From JAKOQB01 sp050258235 (GTDB lineage: Bacteria; Pseudomonadota; Gammaproteobacteria; Burkholderiales; Burkholderiaceae_F): DNA of 64,000 bases. Shown here piece by piece: positions 41,155-50,112 of this stretch. Every line of letters starts with the position of its first letter. Position 1 is the stretch's first letter. Location: positions 1 through 64,000 of the forward strand of contig JBLMYK010000329.1 in the NCBI GenBank assembly GCA_050258235.1, given 5' to 3'. The notes under the pieces are model-generated. The model was not told the DNA's origin. It ran no database searches and saw only the letters and a program-made list of their open reading frames with translations. Made by a program: the position numbers and the translations under genes.

Positions 41155-41277
41155 CAGCGCAAGCCTAGCGCGGCCAGCGCGCGCGGGGCCGGACTCGGTT
41201 TGATCCGTCGCAAGGCGATCACGGATCGCGCCAGTTTGGATTCCCTGGCGCGGCAGCGAGTTCCGACCGAGGCCCCG

Positions 41278-41784
41278 TTACGCGGGTCCGATGAAGTCGC
41301 GCTTGCCGATCTCGACGCCGTTGTGGCGCAGGATTGCGTAGGCGGTGGTGACGTGGAAATAGAAGTTCGGCATCGCCCGCTGCAGCAGATAGGGCGCGCC
41401 CTCCAGCTTGACCGTCTCGCCCCGTACCTTCAGCGTCACCTCGCGCTCGTCCGCGCCCTCGAACTGCTCCGGCTTGAAACCCTGCACGAAATCGACCGTG
41501 CGCCTGAGGCGCGCCTGCAGGTCGGCGAAGCTCGCTTCGTTGTCCTCCCATGCGGGCGGCTCCTGGCCCGCGAGCCGGCTCGTCGCTCCCTTGGCGAAAT
41601 CCGATGCGAGCTGAACCTGGCGCGCGAGCGGAAACATGTCGGGGAACAGGCGCGCACTCAGCAGCACCGACGGATCGATCTTGCGGCTTTCGGCGAACGC
41701 CGCCGCCTTATCGAGGAGCGCCGACAGGTTGGTCAGCATCCGGACGAACACCGGCACGGAGGCCGTGTATGCGTTGACTTTCAT
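41278..41784 (-). CDS. DUF1993-family protein
   Basis: 168 residues from ATG 41784. The start MKVNAYTASVPVFVRMLTNL, the middle segment SARLFPDMFPLARQVQLASDFAKG and the C-terminal MPNFYFHVTTAYAILRHNGVEIGK with DFIG are the DUF1993 pattern, a helical bundle related to DinB-like proteins. Function is unknown. It follows the SET-domain gene with eight bases between them, so they may share a transcript. Confidence 0.88.
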   Translation of the reverse strand: MKVNAYTASVPVFVRMLTNLSALLDKAAAFAESRKIDPSVLLSARLFPDMFPLARQVQLASDFAKGATSRLAGQEPPAWEDNEASFADLQARLRRTVDFVQGFKPEQFEGADEREVTLKVRGETVKLEGAPYLLQRAMPNFYFHVTTAYAILRHNGVEIGKRDFIGPA

Positions 41785-41792
41785 CGATTCCC

Positions 41793-42266
41793 CTAGCTGC
41801 GCTTGCGCAGGGCGAGCATCGTACCGCGGCAGTCGCGCGCGCCGCACAGGCAGCGGTACTGCCTCTTCAGCGTCGGCGTGATGCGCTCGTCGATGACCAG
41901 CGAGTAGTCGTAGAAGAGTTCCTCGCCGGGCTTGATGTCGCGCAGCGCGTCGATATACACGTGTCCGTCCTCCTCCTCGGTCTCGCAGTTCGGCGCGCAC
42001 GAATGGTTGATCCAGCGCGCGGCATTGCCGCCGACGTTGGCATCGATCACGTGCTTGCCGTCTTCGAGCGAGAAGAAGAAGGTGTGGTGCGGATCGTCAG
42101 GGTCGGACGGCGGCCGGCGATCGGCCTCCTTCCAGGTGATCACCTCGCCCTTGTATTCGATGATCCGCTCGCCCTTCCTGATGCGGCGGCCGGCGTACAC
42201 GCCACGGCCGTGGATGCCCGAGTTGCGAACGATGATTTTCGGTCTGGCCTTCGATGCGACTGACAT
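41793..42266 (-). CDS. SET-domain protein-lysine methyltransferase
   Basis: 157 residues, essentially a lone SET domain. Seen are the substrate/SAM segment SGIHGRGVYAGRRIRKGERI and EYKGEV, the knot motif WINHSCAPNCE (87-94 region), GEELFYDYSL with the catalytic tyrosines, and a post-SET-like zinc motif CLCGARDC. The family methylates lysines using S-adenosylmethionine; it is common in eukaryotes and patchy in bacteria. The bacterial target is unknown; ribosomal or nucleoid proteins are candidates. Confidence 0.92.
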   Translation of the reverse strand: MSVASKARPKIIVRNSGIHGRGVYAGRRIRKGERIIEYKGEVITWKEADRRPPSDPDDPHHTFFFSLEDGKHVIDANVGGNAARWINHSCAPNCETEEEDGHVYIDALRDIKPGEELFYDYSLVIDERITPTLKRQYRCLCGARDCRGTMLALRKRS

Positions 42267-42323
42267 GCGGGACGCGACAGAGGTGCGGATGCGGCGCGCA
42301 AGTATGCCGCAATCCTCATGCGT

Positions 42324-43190
42324 TCACCGTGCGCCCAGCGCGGCGATGATCGCTGCGGCCTGCGCGGCGTAGCCGCCGCCGAACAGGTTGGCGTGGTTCA
42401 GCACGTGATACAGCTGATACAGCGACAGGCGTTGCAGCGCGCCTTCGCTTGGCGCGCGGGCGGCCTGGTATGCGGCATGGAACGCGCGCGGAAAACCGCC
42501 GAACAGGCGCGTCATCGCAATGTCGGTCTCGGCGTCGCCGTGGTAGGTGGCGGGATCGAAGACGACCGGCTCGCCGCGCGCATCGAACGCAAGGTTGCCG
42601 CGCCACAGGTCGCCGTGCAGCAGCGACGCGGCCGGGGTGTGAGCCAAGAGCAGCCGGTCGCTGGCCCTGCAGGCGCGCTCCTCGAGCGCGGCCAGCGTGG
42701 CCAATCCGCGCGCCTGCGCGAAGCGGAACTGCGGCCGCAGGCGGCGCTCGCGCCAGAACTCGGCCCAGCTTGCGCACCGCGCATTGAACTGCGGCGTCGC
42801 CCCGATCGAATTGTCGCGCGGCCAGCCATACGCCGAACTGGCGATCGCGTGCAGCGCGGCACATCGTTCGCCGGCGGCACTCCAGTCGCCGTCGGCGGCC
42901 AGGTCGATCCACTCGAGCAGCAGGAACGCCTGTCCGTCCGCACTGCCGTGCGCGACCGGCCGCGGCGTGCGCAGCGTGCGCGTCGCGGCGATCTCGGCGA
43001 GCGCCTGCGCTTCGGCGGCAAACGGGTGTGCGGCGGCACCGAGCTTCAGGAAGAACCGATCCGTCGCCGCGTCGATGCGATAGGTCGCGCCGAACGAGCC
43101 GCCACCGAGCGCAAGGGCCGCGCGGACCGGGCCGGCGCCACTGCCGCGCAACGCCTCGTCGATCGCGGCACGCAGCGCGCCGGCGAGCAT
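42324..43190 (-). CDS. Fructosamine kinase-family protein
   Basis: 288 residues with the aminoglycoside-phosphotransferase-like kinase fold. Seen are the nucleotide loop GGGSFGATYRI, the lysine strand RFFLKLG, the catalytic loop LLHGDLWRGNLAF and the metal site FDPATYHGDAETDIAM. It should phosphorylate ketoamine adducts of glycated proteins or amino acids so that they come apart. It starts one base after the stop of the membrane spermidine-synthase-like gene, implying co-expression. Confidence 0.93.
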   Translation of the reverse strand: MLAGALRAAIDEALRGSGAGPVRAALALGGGSFGATYRIDAATDRFFLKLGAAAHPFAAEAQALAEIAATRTLRTPRPVAHGSADGQAFLLLEWIDLAADGDWSAAGERCAALHAIASSAYGWPRDNSIGATPQFNARCASWAEFWRERRLRPQFRFAQARGLATLAALEERACRASDRLLLAHTPAASLLHGDLWRGNLAFDARGEPVVFDPATYHGDAETDIAMTRLFGGFPRAFHAAYQAARAPSEGALQRLSLYQLYHVLNHANLFGGGYAAQAAAIIAALGAR

Positions 43191-43191
43191 G

Positions 43192-45279
43192 TCAGTCGAA
43201 CAGGGCGGATCTCAGCTCCGCCAGCGGACGCGTCTTCAGCACGTCGAGCAGGTTGTTGAACTGGTCGGTCCAGAGCGAGTACTGCGGCTGCGGCGCGATG
43301 GTCTGCACGCGGTCCGCGAGCAGGTCGCTGTCGAACACGCGCGGGTCCTTTGCCAGCAGCACCCAGTCCGTGCTCGATGCGCCGCTCTCGTCCGACGGGG
43401 CATCGGCGACGAGCCGCACCGACAGTCCGGTGGCGACCCCGATGTTGGCCAGCACCGGCTTCAGATCGAGAAAGCGGTTCGAGACGTGGACCGCGATGAT
43501 TCCGGCGGGCGCGATCTCGCGCGCATAGACCTCGATCGCCTGCCTCGTGATCAGGTGCACCGGGATCGAGTCGCTGGAGAACGCATCGATCGCCAGCACA
43601 TCGAAGCGCTGCGGGCGCTGCTCGCGCAGTTCGCGCTCCATCGACAGGCGCGCGTCGCCGAGCACGAACTCGAGCCGCGCCGGCGATTCCCTCAGGTACC
43701 AGAAGCGCGTCCGCGCCAGTTCGAGCACGTCGGGGTCGAGCTCGTAGAAGCGCACCACATCGCCGGCACGGCCGTACGCCGACAGCGTGCCCACGCCGAG
43801 GCCGACCACGCCGAGCCGGACCGGTCCGAGCTCCTGCTTGCTCTCGATCGCCAGACCGACGCCCGAACTGCGCGCGTAGTAGGTGCCGGGTTCGAACTTG
43901 TGCGGCCCGCGCACGAACTGCTCGCCATGCAGGATCACGCCATGCAGCAGGCGCCACACTTCGTGGTCGCCGCTGCCCTGGACCTTCACGCGCAGCATGC
44001 CGTAGAAATTGCGTTGCATGACGAGCACGTCGTTCCTGAGGAATTCGCGGTAGGCCAGCCCGTAGTAGCAGGTCGCGATCGATGCGATCAGCGCGGGGCC
44101 GATCAGCGCCTTCAGGCCCCACGAGAACCACAGCGCCAGCGCCGCCAGCGTTGCCAGCGCCAGCGGCAGCTCGTAATAGGCGGGAAAGATGCGCGGCGCG
44201 ACCATACCGACGAACAGGCCGCCGAGCGCGCCGCCGAGCGAAATCATCAGGTAGAACTGGGTCAGGTAGCGGGGCGCGGGCTTGCGCTGTGCGAGTTCGC
44301 CATGGCAGAACACGCAGGCCAGGAAGACGCCGATGCAATACAGCGGGATCGCGACATCGATGTCGAGCACGCCGCGCGCGGCGGACAGGCCCCAGGCCAT
44401 CGCGACCACGACGACCAGTGTCGGGAACATCCACCAGCGGCGGTCGTACCAGCCGCGGCCGCCGCGCCCCTCGAACGCGATCACGAAGCTCGCCAGATAA
44501 AGCGTCAGCGGCAGCACCCACAGGAAGGGCACCGAGGCGATGTTCTGCGTCATGTGACTGGTCGCGGCAAGCAGCATCACCGATCCGAGTGCGGACAGCG
44601 CAAGCCACAGCGCGTAGTCGCCGGCGCGCGGTGCGTGATCATCGGTGCGCGCCGCGATCGAGTCCGTTGGCGCGGTGGCGACTCCAGCCTGCGCGCCGGA
44701 CCGCGTGCGCGCCTGCCACGCGGTGAGTCCGCACACCAGCACGAACAGCGCGTACGCCGCGCTCCACGCGTACGACTGCACCGCCGACGACGCGAACGGC
44801 TCGATCGCGAACGGGAACGCGAGCAGGCCGACCAGCGAACCGAAGTTCGACAGCGCAAACAGCCGGTAGACGGTCTTCTCGGCAAACCGGTGCGCCACCC
44901 ATTTCTGCAGCAGGGGTCCGGTGGTCGAAAGCAGGAAGTACGGCAGTCCGACGGTCGCGGCCAGCAGCACGATGATGCTCAGCGCCGCGTCTTCCGCGCC
45001 GGCCGGCTTCAGGGACTCGCGCGGGATGATCGGCAGGAACGCAAGGCTGGCCACCAGCAGCGCGATGTGCACCAGCGACTGGCTGCGCGCGGACAGCCGG
45101 CGCGTCAGCAGGTGCGAGTACGTGTAGCCGGCCAGCAGCAGCACCTGAAAGAACACCAGGCAGGTGGTCCAGACCGCGGAAGTGCCGCCGAACCACGGCA
45201 GGATCTGCTTGGCGACGATCGGCTGCACCAGGAACAGCAGGAACGCCGACAGCAGGATCGTGAAGGCGAACAGCGGCAT
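43192..45279 (-). CDS. Membrane protein fused to spermidine synthase-like methyltransferase fold
   Basis: 695 residues from the ATG of MPLFAFTILLSAFLLFLVQP; longer starts read through Arg-rich sequence. The first 440 residues hold about 12 transmembrane helices. The C-terminal part has a Rossmann SAM/dcSAM fold: VVGLGVGTLSAYGRAGDVVRF, ELDPDVLELA and AIDAFSSDSIPVHLITRQAIEVY. The family (fused MFS/spermidine synthase) is widespread, but polyamine synthesis is not proven for it. No speD-type gene is nearby. Confidence 0.87.
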   Translation of the reverse strand: MPLFAFTILLSAFLLFLVQPIVAKQILPWFGGTSAVWTTCLVFFQVLLLAGYTYSHLLTRRLSARSQSLVHIALLVASLAFLPIIPRESLKPAGAEDAALSIIVLLAATVGLPYFLLSTTGPLLQKWVAHRFAEKTVYRLFALSNFGSLVGLLAFPFAIEPFASSAVQSYAWSAAYALFVLVCGLTAWQARTRSGAQAGVATAPTDSIAARTDDHAPRAGDYALWLALSALGSVMLLAATSHMTQNIASVPFLWVLPLTLYLASFVIAFEGRGGRGWYDRRWWMFPTLVVVVAMAWGLSAARGVLDIDVAIPLYCIGVFLACVFCHGELAQRKPAPRYLTQFYLMISLGGALGGLFVGMVAPRIFPAYYELPLALATLAALALWFSWGLKALIGPALIASIATCYYGLAYREFLRNDVLVMQRNFYGMLRVKVQGSGDHEVWRLLHGVILHGEQFVRGPHKFEPGTYYARSSGVGLAIESKQELGPVRLGVVGLGVGTLSAYGRAGDVVRFYELDPDVLELARTRFWYLRESPARLEFVLGDARLSMERELREQRPQRFDVLAIDAFSSDSIPVHLITRQAIEVYAREIAPAGIIAVHVSNRFLDLKPVLANIGVATGLSVRLVADAPSDESGASSTDWVLLAKDPRVFDSDLLADRVQTIAPQPQYSLWTDQFNNLLDVLKTRPLAELRSALFD

Positions 45280-45576
45280 CGACGGCGGGACGGCGGGACG
45301 GCGGGTGCGGCGCGCGGGACGAAAAAGGGTCGCGGGGGAGGAGAAACGGCGCGCGATTGTCGCACGGGGTCGCGGCACATCGACTGATCCTGCGTAATCC
45401 GCCGAAGACACACCCCACTTCGACCGTTTGGCAGGCCCGGCATGGCTCAAGTGCAGCAACAACGTTGCCGAGTAGTCAGGGGAAGACGAGCGCACGGCCG
45501 CGACAGTCGCGCCGCCGATCGTTCGCGGTCCCCACCCGATGCGGGCGGCGGCCGCGGTTCACGCTGGAGAGACTGC

Positions 45577-46803
45577 TTGTTCGCAGCGCCCGAAACCCGA
45601 GGCGGTGGCGAAGCCCCCGTTCCCTTGCTGCAATCGATCCGCGCGCAGTGGTGCACGATCGTCGCGCGCGACCGGCGGCCGATCGGCGTGCGTGTCGCAT
45701 TGCGGGCTGCCGCCGGCATGACGGGCGCGGCGGCCCTGCCGCAGGTGCTGGCGGCGGTGGTCGAGGGATTCAGCGCCGGAGGCGGCGCGCCGTTTCCACG
45801 CGGGCTCGTCGTGCTGGCGCCGCAGGGATTCGCCATCGACGACGCGCTGCTCGGCTGGTCGGCGCCGCGCAATGTCCTGCTCGAAGTCGGAATCGCCGAA
45901 TTGGCGGCCGATGCGCAGGTCGAGCGCCTGCATCAGGTGCAGCGCAACGGCACGCGTCTGGTGCTGCGCGTCGACGATGGTCATGTGCTCAATGCCGGTG
46001 CCGCCAGCGTATTCCAGTACGCGCTCGCCGATGTGCGCCTGCGACCAGGCGGCCTGCTGGCCCGGATCGGCTGGCTCGCCTCCGGCGCCGCGACACGCGA
46101 GGAGGCCGAGCAGGCGTTCGGCGCCGGTGCGCATGCGATCGTCGGCTGGCCGGTCAACGAGGCGAAAGCGGAAGCTCCGGGCGCCCTGCATCCGTCGCAG
46201 ACGGCGGTGCTCGAGCTCGTGCGTCTGCTGCAGGCCGACGCCGAGGTCGCCGAGCTGGAGCAGACGTTCAGGAGCGAGCCGGTGCTGGCCTATCTGCTGA
46301 TCACGCTTGCGAACAGTCCCGCATTCCGGCGCGGCACCCCGATCGGCTCGGTTTCGCAGGCGATCGCGCTGCTCGGCTACCGGCGCCTGCTGAAATGGAT
46401 GATCCTGCTGCTGGTGATCGCATCGAAGGGCAGCCGCACGCTGCCGCAGATCTACGCTGCGGTCGCGCGCGGCTTCTTCATCGAGAACCTAGCGCTGGAG
46501 CTGAACGCTCCGGAAGTGAGCCAGGACGGCTTCGTGATCGGGGCCTTCTCCCTGCTGGACCGGATCACCGGCATGTCGGCGCGCGAACTGCTCGGTTCGA
46601 TCGAGTTGCCGCCGTCGATCAGCGATGCGGTGCTGAACGATGCCGGCCCGGCGGCGCCCTACCTGCGGCTGGCGCGCGCGCTCGAGGGCGTGTCGGATCC
46701 CGCGCACCCGGCGAGCGAAGTCCCGGCCGCAGCGCCGGCGCAGGTCAATCTGGCGCTGCTGCAGGCGCTCGCCGCCACCGACGCGCTGCAGAGCTTGATG
46801 TAG
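45577..46803 (+). CDS. HDOD-domain protein with degenerate EAL-like region
   Basis: 408 residues from a TTG at 45577 that follows GGAGAG at five bases; an ATG at 45442 would add 45 residues of Arg-rich, unlikely sequence. The N-terminal half (about 20-190) resembles an EAL fold (ARDRRPIGVRVALR, NVLLEVGIAEL) but lacks the EAL catalytic residues, so no c-di-GMP hydrolysis is expected. The C-terminal half is HDOD (SEPVLAYLLITLANSPAFRR, AIALLGYRRLLKW). It resembles YuxH-type signalling proteins; its partner is unknown. Confidence 0.78.
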   Translation: MFAAPETRGGGEAPVPLLQSIRAQWCTIVARDRRPIGVRVALRAAAGMTGAAALPQVLAAVVEGFSAGGGAPFPRGLVVLAPQGFAIDDALLGWSAPRNVLLEVGIAELAADAQVERLHQVQRNGTRLVLRVDDGHVLNAGAASVFQYALADVRLRPGGLLARIGWLASGAATREEAEQAFGAGAHAIVGWPVNEAKAEAPGALHPSQTAVLELVRLLQADAEVAELEQTFRSEPVLAYLLITLANSPAFRRGTPIGSVSQAIALLGYRRLLKWMILLLVIASKGSRTLPQIYAAVARGFFIENLALELNAPEVSQDGFVIGAFSLLDRITGMSARELLGSIELPPSISDAVLNDAGPAAPYLRLARALEGVSDPAHPASEVPAAAPAQVNLALLQALAATDALQSLM

Positions 46804-46810
46804 CGCCGCT

Positions 46811-49444
46811 TCAGCGCGACGCGCGCCGGGGTGCGCGAGCGGACGACTTCGCGGCCTTGCCGGTGCTTTTCGCGGTCTTCTTTGCCGGCGTCTCGCGGCG
46901 CGTCGGCGCGCCGGCCGCGCGCGTGCGCGCAGCCGGCTTGGGCCGTGCCGTGTACGCCGCGGCGGGTTCGCTCGCGGCTTCGCTCGCCGGCTTGGCGGCG
47001 GCGCGCGGCGCGAATTCGAACCCGATCGTTCCGTCGGGCTTCTTGACCAGCTGCGCGGAGAACTTGCGCCGCGTCCGATTCGACACGAAACCGCGCAGCG
47101 GATCGGTCTTCCCCTCGGCGAGCAGCTTCCTCATCTGCTCGGGTTCGACCGGCTGCTGCAGGATCACCTTGCCGGAGCGGAAATCGCAACTGCGCGCGGG
47201 TCCGACGGAGTTCTCGCACACGTACGCCATCGGCTGCTCGAACACGCGCGCGCGGCACTTCGGACAGGCGCCAAGCGGCGTCAGGCCCTCGAAGCTGACC
47301 GGCTCCGCATCTTCGCCGGCCGGCGCATTGCCGAAGTCGAACTCGAGCTTGAAGTCCGGCGGCACGAGCTTCAGCACCGCGGAAAACGGCCGCCCGATCT
47401 TGCTGCGAAATCCCGTCAGCGGCCCGATCTGCTTGTCGCGCAGCAGCTGCTCGACCTCGGGCACCTCGAAGAAGCGGCTGCCCGGATGCTTGCTGATCGA
47501 GAACTCGCACTTGGTGCATGCATAGCGGCGGTAGTTTTCCTTGACCGTGCCGCCGCAGCGGGGGCACCTGGCCTTCAGCGTCACGTAGTCGCCGGGCACT
47601 TCGCCCTTCTCGGCGCCTTTTCTGATGCGCGCGACGATGTCCTTCGTCATCGCCGCGATTTCCTTCATGAACGCGTCGCGCTTCAGTTTCCCGCGCTCGA
47701 TCTGCGCCAGCTTGTATTCCCACTCGCCGGTGAGTTCCGGCGCGTCGAGATCGTCGACACCGAAGCCGCGCAGCGCGCGCAGCAGCTGGAACGCCTTGGC
47801 GGTCGGGTGCAGCTCGCGGCCGTCGCGCACCAGGTATTGCTCGGTGATCAGTCCCTCGATGATCGCCGCGCGCGTGGCCGGCGTGCCGAGCCCCTTGCCC
47901 GCCATCGCCGCGCGCAGTTCCTCGTCGTCGATCAGCTTGCCGGCACCCTCCATCGCCGAGAGCAGCGTGGCCTCGGTGTAGCGCGCCGGCGGCTTGGTCT
48001 GCAGCTGGACTGCCTCGATCGCCTCGGTCTGCACGCGCTCGTCCGGATCGACCTTCACCAGCGAGGCCTGTTCTTCCTGCGCCTCCTTGCCGTACACCGC
48101 GAGCCAGCCGGGCTCGACCAGCACCTTGCCCTCGGTCTTGAACGGCCGCGACTCGACCGTCGTCACGCGCGTGGTGACGAGGTATTCGGCCGACGGAAAG
48201 AAGATCGCCAGGAAGCGCTTGACCACCAGGTCGTAGATCTTCGTTTCCGCTTCCGTGAGGTGCTTCGGCTCCTGCAGCGTCGGGATGATCGCGAAGTGGT
48301 CCGACACCTTGGCGTTGTCGAAGATGCGCTTGTTCGGCCGCACCCAGTCGTTCTTCTGGATCGCCTTGGCGAACGGCGCATAGGTGCGCGCGCCGGCGAT
48401 CGCATCGATCGTCTTCCTGACGACCTTGACGTAATCCTCGGGCAGCGCACGCGAGTCGGTGCGCGGATACGTGAGTAGCTTGTGCTTCTCGTACAGCGCC
48501 TGCGCCAGCGCCAGCGTGGTCTTGGCGGAAAACCCGAAGCGCCCGTTGGCCTCGCGCTGCAACGACGTGAGGTCGAACAGCAGCGGTGGCGCCTGCGTGC
48601 TGGGTTTCGATTCCTCGCTGACGGTGCCGCTCTTTCCGCTGCAGGCGGCGACGATTGCTTCGGCCCGCGCCTGGTCCCACAGGCGCTCGGCGCGGCCCTC
48701 CGGTTCGTCGTCCTTCTTCTTGAAGTCCGGATCGAACCAGCGGCCTTCGTACGTACCCGACTGCGCGCGAAAGGTCGCGCGGACCTCCCAGTAGTCGCGC
48801 GGCTCGAACTGCTGGATCTTTTCCTCGCGCTCGACCACCAATGCCAGCGTCGGCGTCTGCACGCGTCCGACCGTGGTCAGGAAGAAACCGCCGTCGCGGC
48901 TGTTGAACGCGGTCAGTGCGCGCGTGCCATTGATGCCGACCAGCCAGTCGGCTTCGGCGCGCGAGCGTGCCGCCTCCTCCAGGCGATGCATCTGCGCGTC
49001 GCTGCGCAGTTCGTCGAACGCCTCGCGGATCGCCGCCGGCGTCATCGACTGCAGCCACAGGCGCTGGATCGGCTGTCTTGCCTTGGCGTACTGCACGATG
49101 TAGCGAAAGATCAGCTCGCCTTCGCGGCCGGCGTCGCAGGCGTTGATCAGTTCGCGCACGTCTTTGCGCTTGATCAGGCGGGCCAGCAGCTTGAGCCGGT
49201 CCTCGGCCCTCTTGTCGATCGGCGCGACATCGAACGCGGGCGGAATCATCGGCAGGTGCGCGAAGCTCCACTTGCCGCGCTGGACCTCGACCGGATTCGA
49301 CAGTTGCAGCAGGTGGCCGACCGCCGACGACAGCACGTAGTCGTCGGACTCGAAGAAATCCTGGTGCCGCGTGAAGCCGCCCAGCGCGCGCGCGATGTCG
49401 GCCGCGACCGAGGGCTTTTCGGCGATGATCAGTGTCTTGCTCAT
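46811..49444 (-). CDS. topB: DNA topoisomerase III
   Basis: 877 residues. The Toprim domain has IIAEKPSV (E9) and NACDAGREGE (D104/E108), and the active tyrosine is Y326 in LTYPRTDSR. Type IA segments such as LLSAMEGAGKLI and GLGTPATRAAIIEGL are present. Cys pairs (CPRCGG, CTKCEF, CPKC) give zinc ribbons after residue 620. The last 70 residues are an Ala/Lys/Arg-rich tail, probably disordered and DNA-binding. It resolves single-strand interlinks and recombination intermediates. Confidence 0.96.
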   Translation of the reverse strand: MSKTLIIAEKPSVAADIARALGGFTRHQDFFESDDYVLSSAVGHLLQLSNPVEVQRGKWSFAHLPMIPPAFDVAPIDKRAEDRLKLLARLIKRKDVRELINACDAGREGELIFRYIVQYAKARQPIQRLWLQSMTPAAIREAFDELRSDAQMHRLEEAARSRAEADWLVGINGTRALTAFNSRDGGFFLTTVGRVQTPTLALVVEREEKIQQFEPRDYWEVRATFRAQSGTYEGRWFDPDFKKKDDEPEGRAERLWDQARAEAIVAACSGKSGTVSEESKPSTQAPPLLFDLTSLQREANGRFGFSAKTTLALAQALYEKHKLLTYPRTDSRALPEDYVKVVRKTIDAIAGARTYAPFAKAIQKNDWVRPNKRIFDNAKVSDHFAIIPTLQEPKHLTEAETKIYDLVVKRFLAIFFPSAEYLVTTRVTTVESRPFKTEGKVLVEPGWLAVYGKEAQEEQASLVKVDPDERVQTEAIEAVQLQTKPPARYTEATLLSAMEGAGKLIDDEELRAAMAGKGLGTPATRAAIIEGLITEQYLVRDGRELHPTAKAFQLLRALRGFGVDDLDAPELTGEWEYKLAQIERGKLKRDAFMKEIAAMTKDIVARIRKGAEKGEVPGDYVTLKARCPRCGGTVKENYRRYACTKCEFSISKHPGSRFFEVPEVEQLLRDKQIGPLTGFRSKIGRPFSAVLKLVPPDFKLEFDFGNAPAGEDAEPVSFEGLTPLGACPKCRARVFEQPMAYVCENSVGPARSCDFRSGKVILQQPVEPEQMRKLLAEGKTDPLRGFVSNRTRRKFSAQLVKKPDGTIGFEFAPRAAAKPASEAASEPAAAYTARPKPAARTRAAGAPTRRETPAKKTAKSTGKAAKSSARAPRRASR

Positions 49445-49465
49445 CGGGTGGAAGACGAAAAAGAA

Positions 49466-49483
49466 ACCGCCATCAGCGGCGGT
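49466..49483. terminator. Bidirectional-looking terminator between smg and topB
   Basis: ACCGCC-ATCAGC-GGCGGT forms a 6-bp stem. T-rich tails lie on both sides: CCTTCTTTTTT rightward, and TTTCTTTTTCG leftward. It ends leftward transcription from the smg/dprA side just ahead of topB, which then needs its own promoter. Confidence 0.75.
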
Positions 49484-49599
49484 CCTTCTTTTTTCAGACT
49501 AACACCGAACGGCCGATTCCTCGCAAGTCGCCCCGGACGCGATCAACCGCCGATCGGCGCCGTTCGCCCACTGACGAGCATCGGATCGTCCGCCCGGGC

Positions 49600-50058
49600 T
49601 CAGCTGACCAACCGGTCCTCGCCGTCGTCGAGCAGTTCCTCGAGCAGCAGGATGTCGATGTCCGCCTGCTGGCTCCACAGCACCATCAGGACGATCAGTT
49701 TCAGTCTCGTCAGCGGCACCGATGATTCGTCGAGGGCCAGCGCGCGTTCGACGACGATCTCGCGCTGCGCCGGACTCAGCTGGCCGTGCGCCTCGAGAAA
49801 GGACAGGAAGGCAACGGCCTCCGCGCCGAGGCGGGTGATCTCGAATCCGGCAAAAACGCGGAAGGCGCCCGGCGCCGGGTCCCGCAGAACCTGGGATTCC
49901 TGCGTGACACGCCGCAGCCCCTGCAGCCAGGCGACCGCGTCGGTGATCTCGTCGGCGTCGAAGCCTGCGGCGGCGAGTTTTCTGGTGAGCGCTTCGCCTT
50001 CGGGGCAGGCGTTCAGCGCACCGTAGTTTTCGTACAGGTAGACGAGAACATCGAACAT
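49600..50058 (-). CDS. smg: Smg family protein (DUF494)
   Basis: 152 residues from the ATG of MFDVLVYLYENYGAL, the usual family start. The family pattern continues with KLAAAGFDADEITDAVAWLQGL, AGFEITRLGAEAVAFLSFLE and the acidic end LLLEELLDDGEDRLVS. Smg sits next to dprA in many proteobacteria, as here; its biochemical role is undefined. It lies 54 bp downstream of dprA on the same strand. Confidence 0.93.
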   Translation of the reverse strand: MFDVLVYLYENYGALNACPEGEALTRKLAAAGFDADEITDAVAWLQGLRRVTQESQVLRDPAPGAFRVFAGFEITRLGAEAVAFLSFLEAHGQLSPAQREIVVERALALDESSVPLTRLKLIVLMVLWSQQADIDILLLEELLDDGEDRLVS

Positions 50059-50112
50059 CGGCGCCGCCACTTTATCTGCTTCGCCGCGCGGACGCAAACA
50101 TCGCCAAGGTTG

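Noticed and set aside
38350..41796. Open frame of over 1100 codons on the plus strand opposite copA
   Set aside because: It is antisense to a clearly real P-type ATPase gene. High GC makes stop codons rare in shadow frames, and the translation is His/Arg/Gln-rich without any domain.
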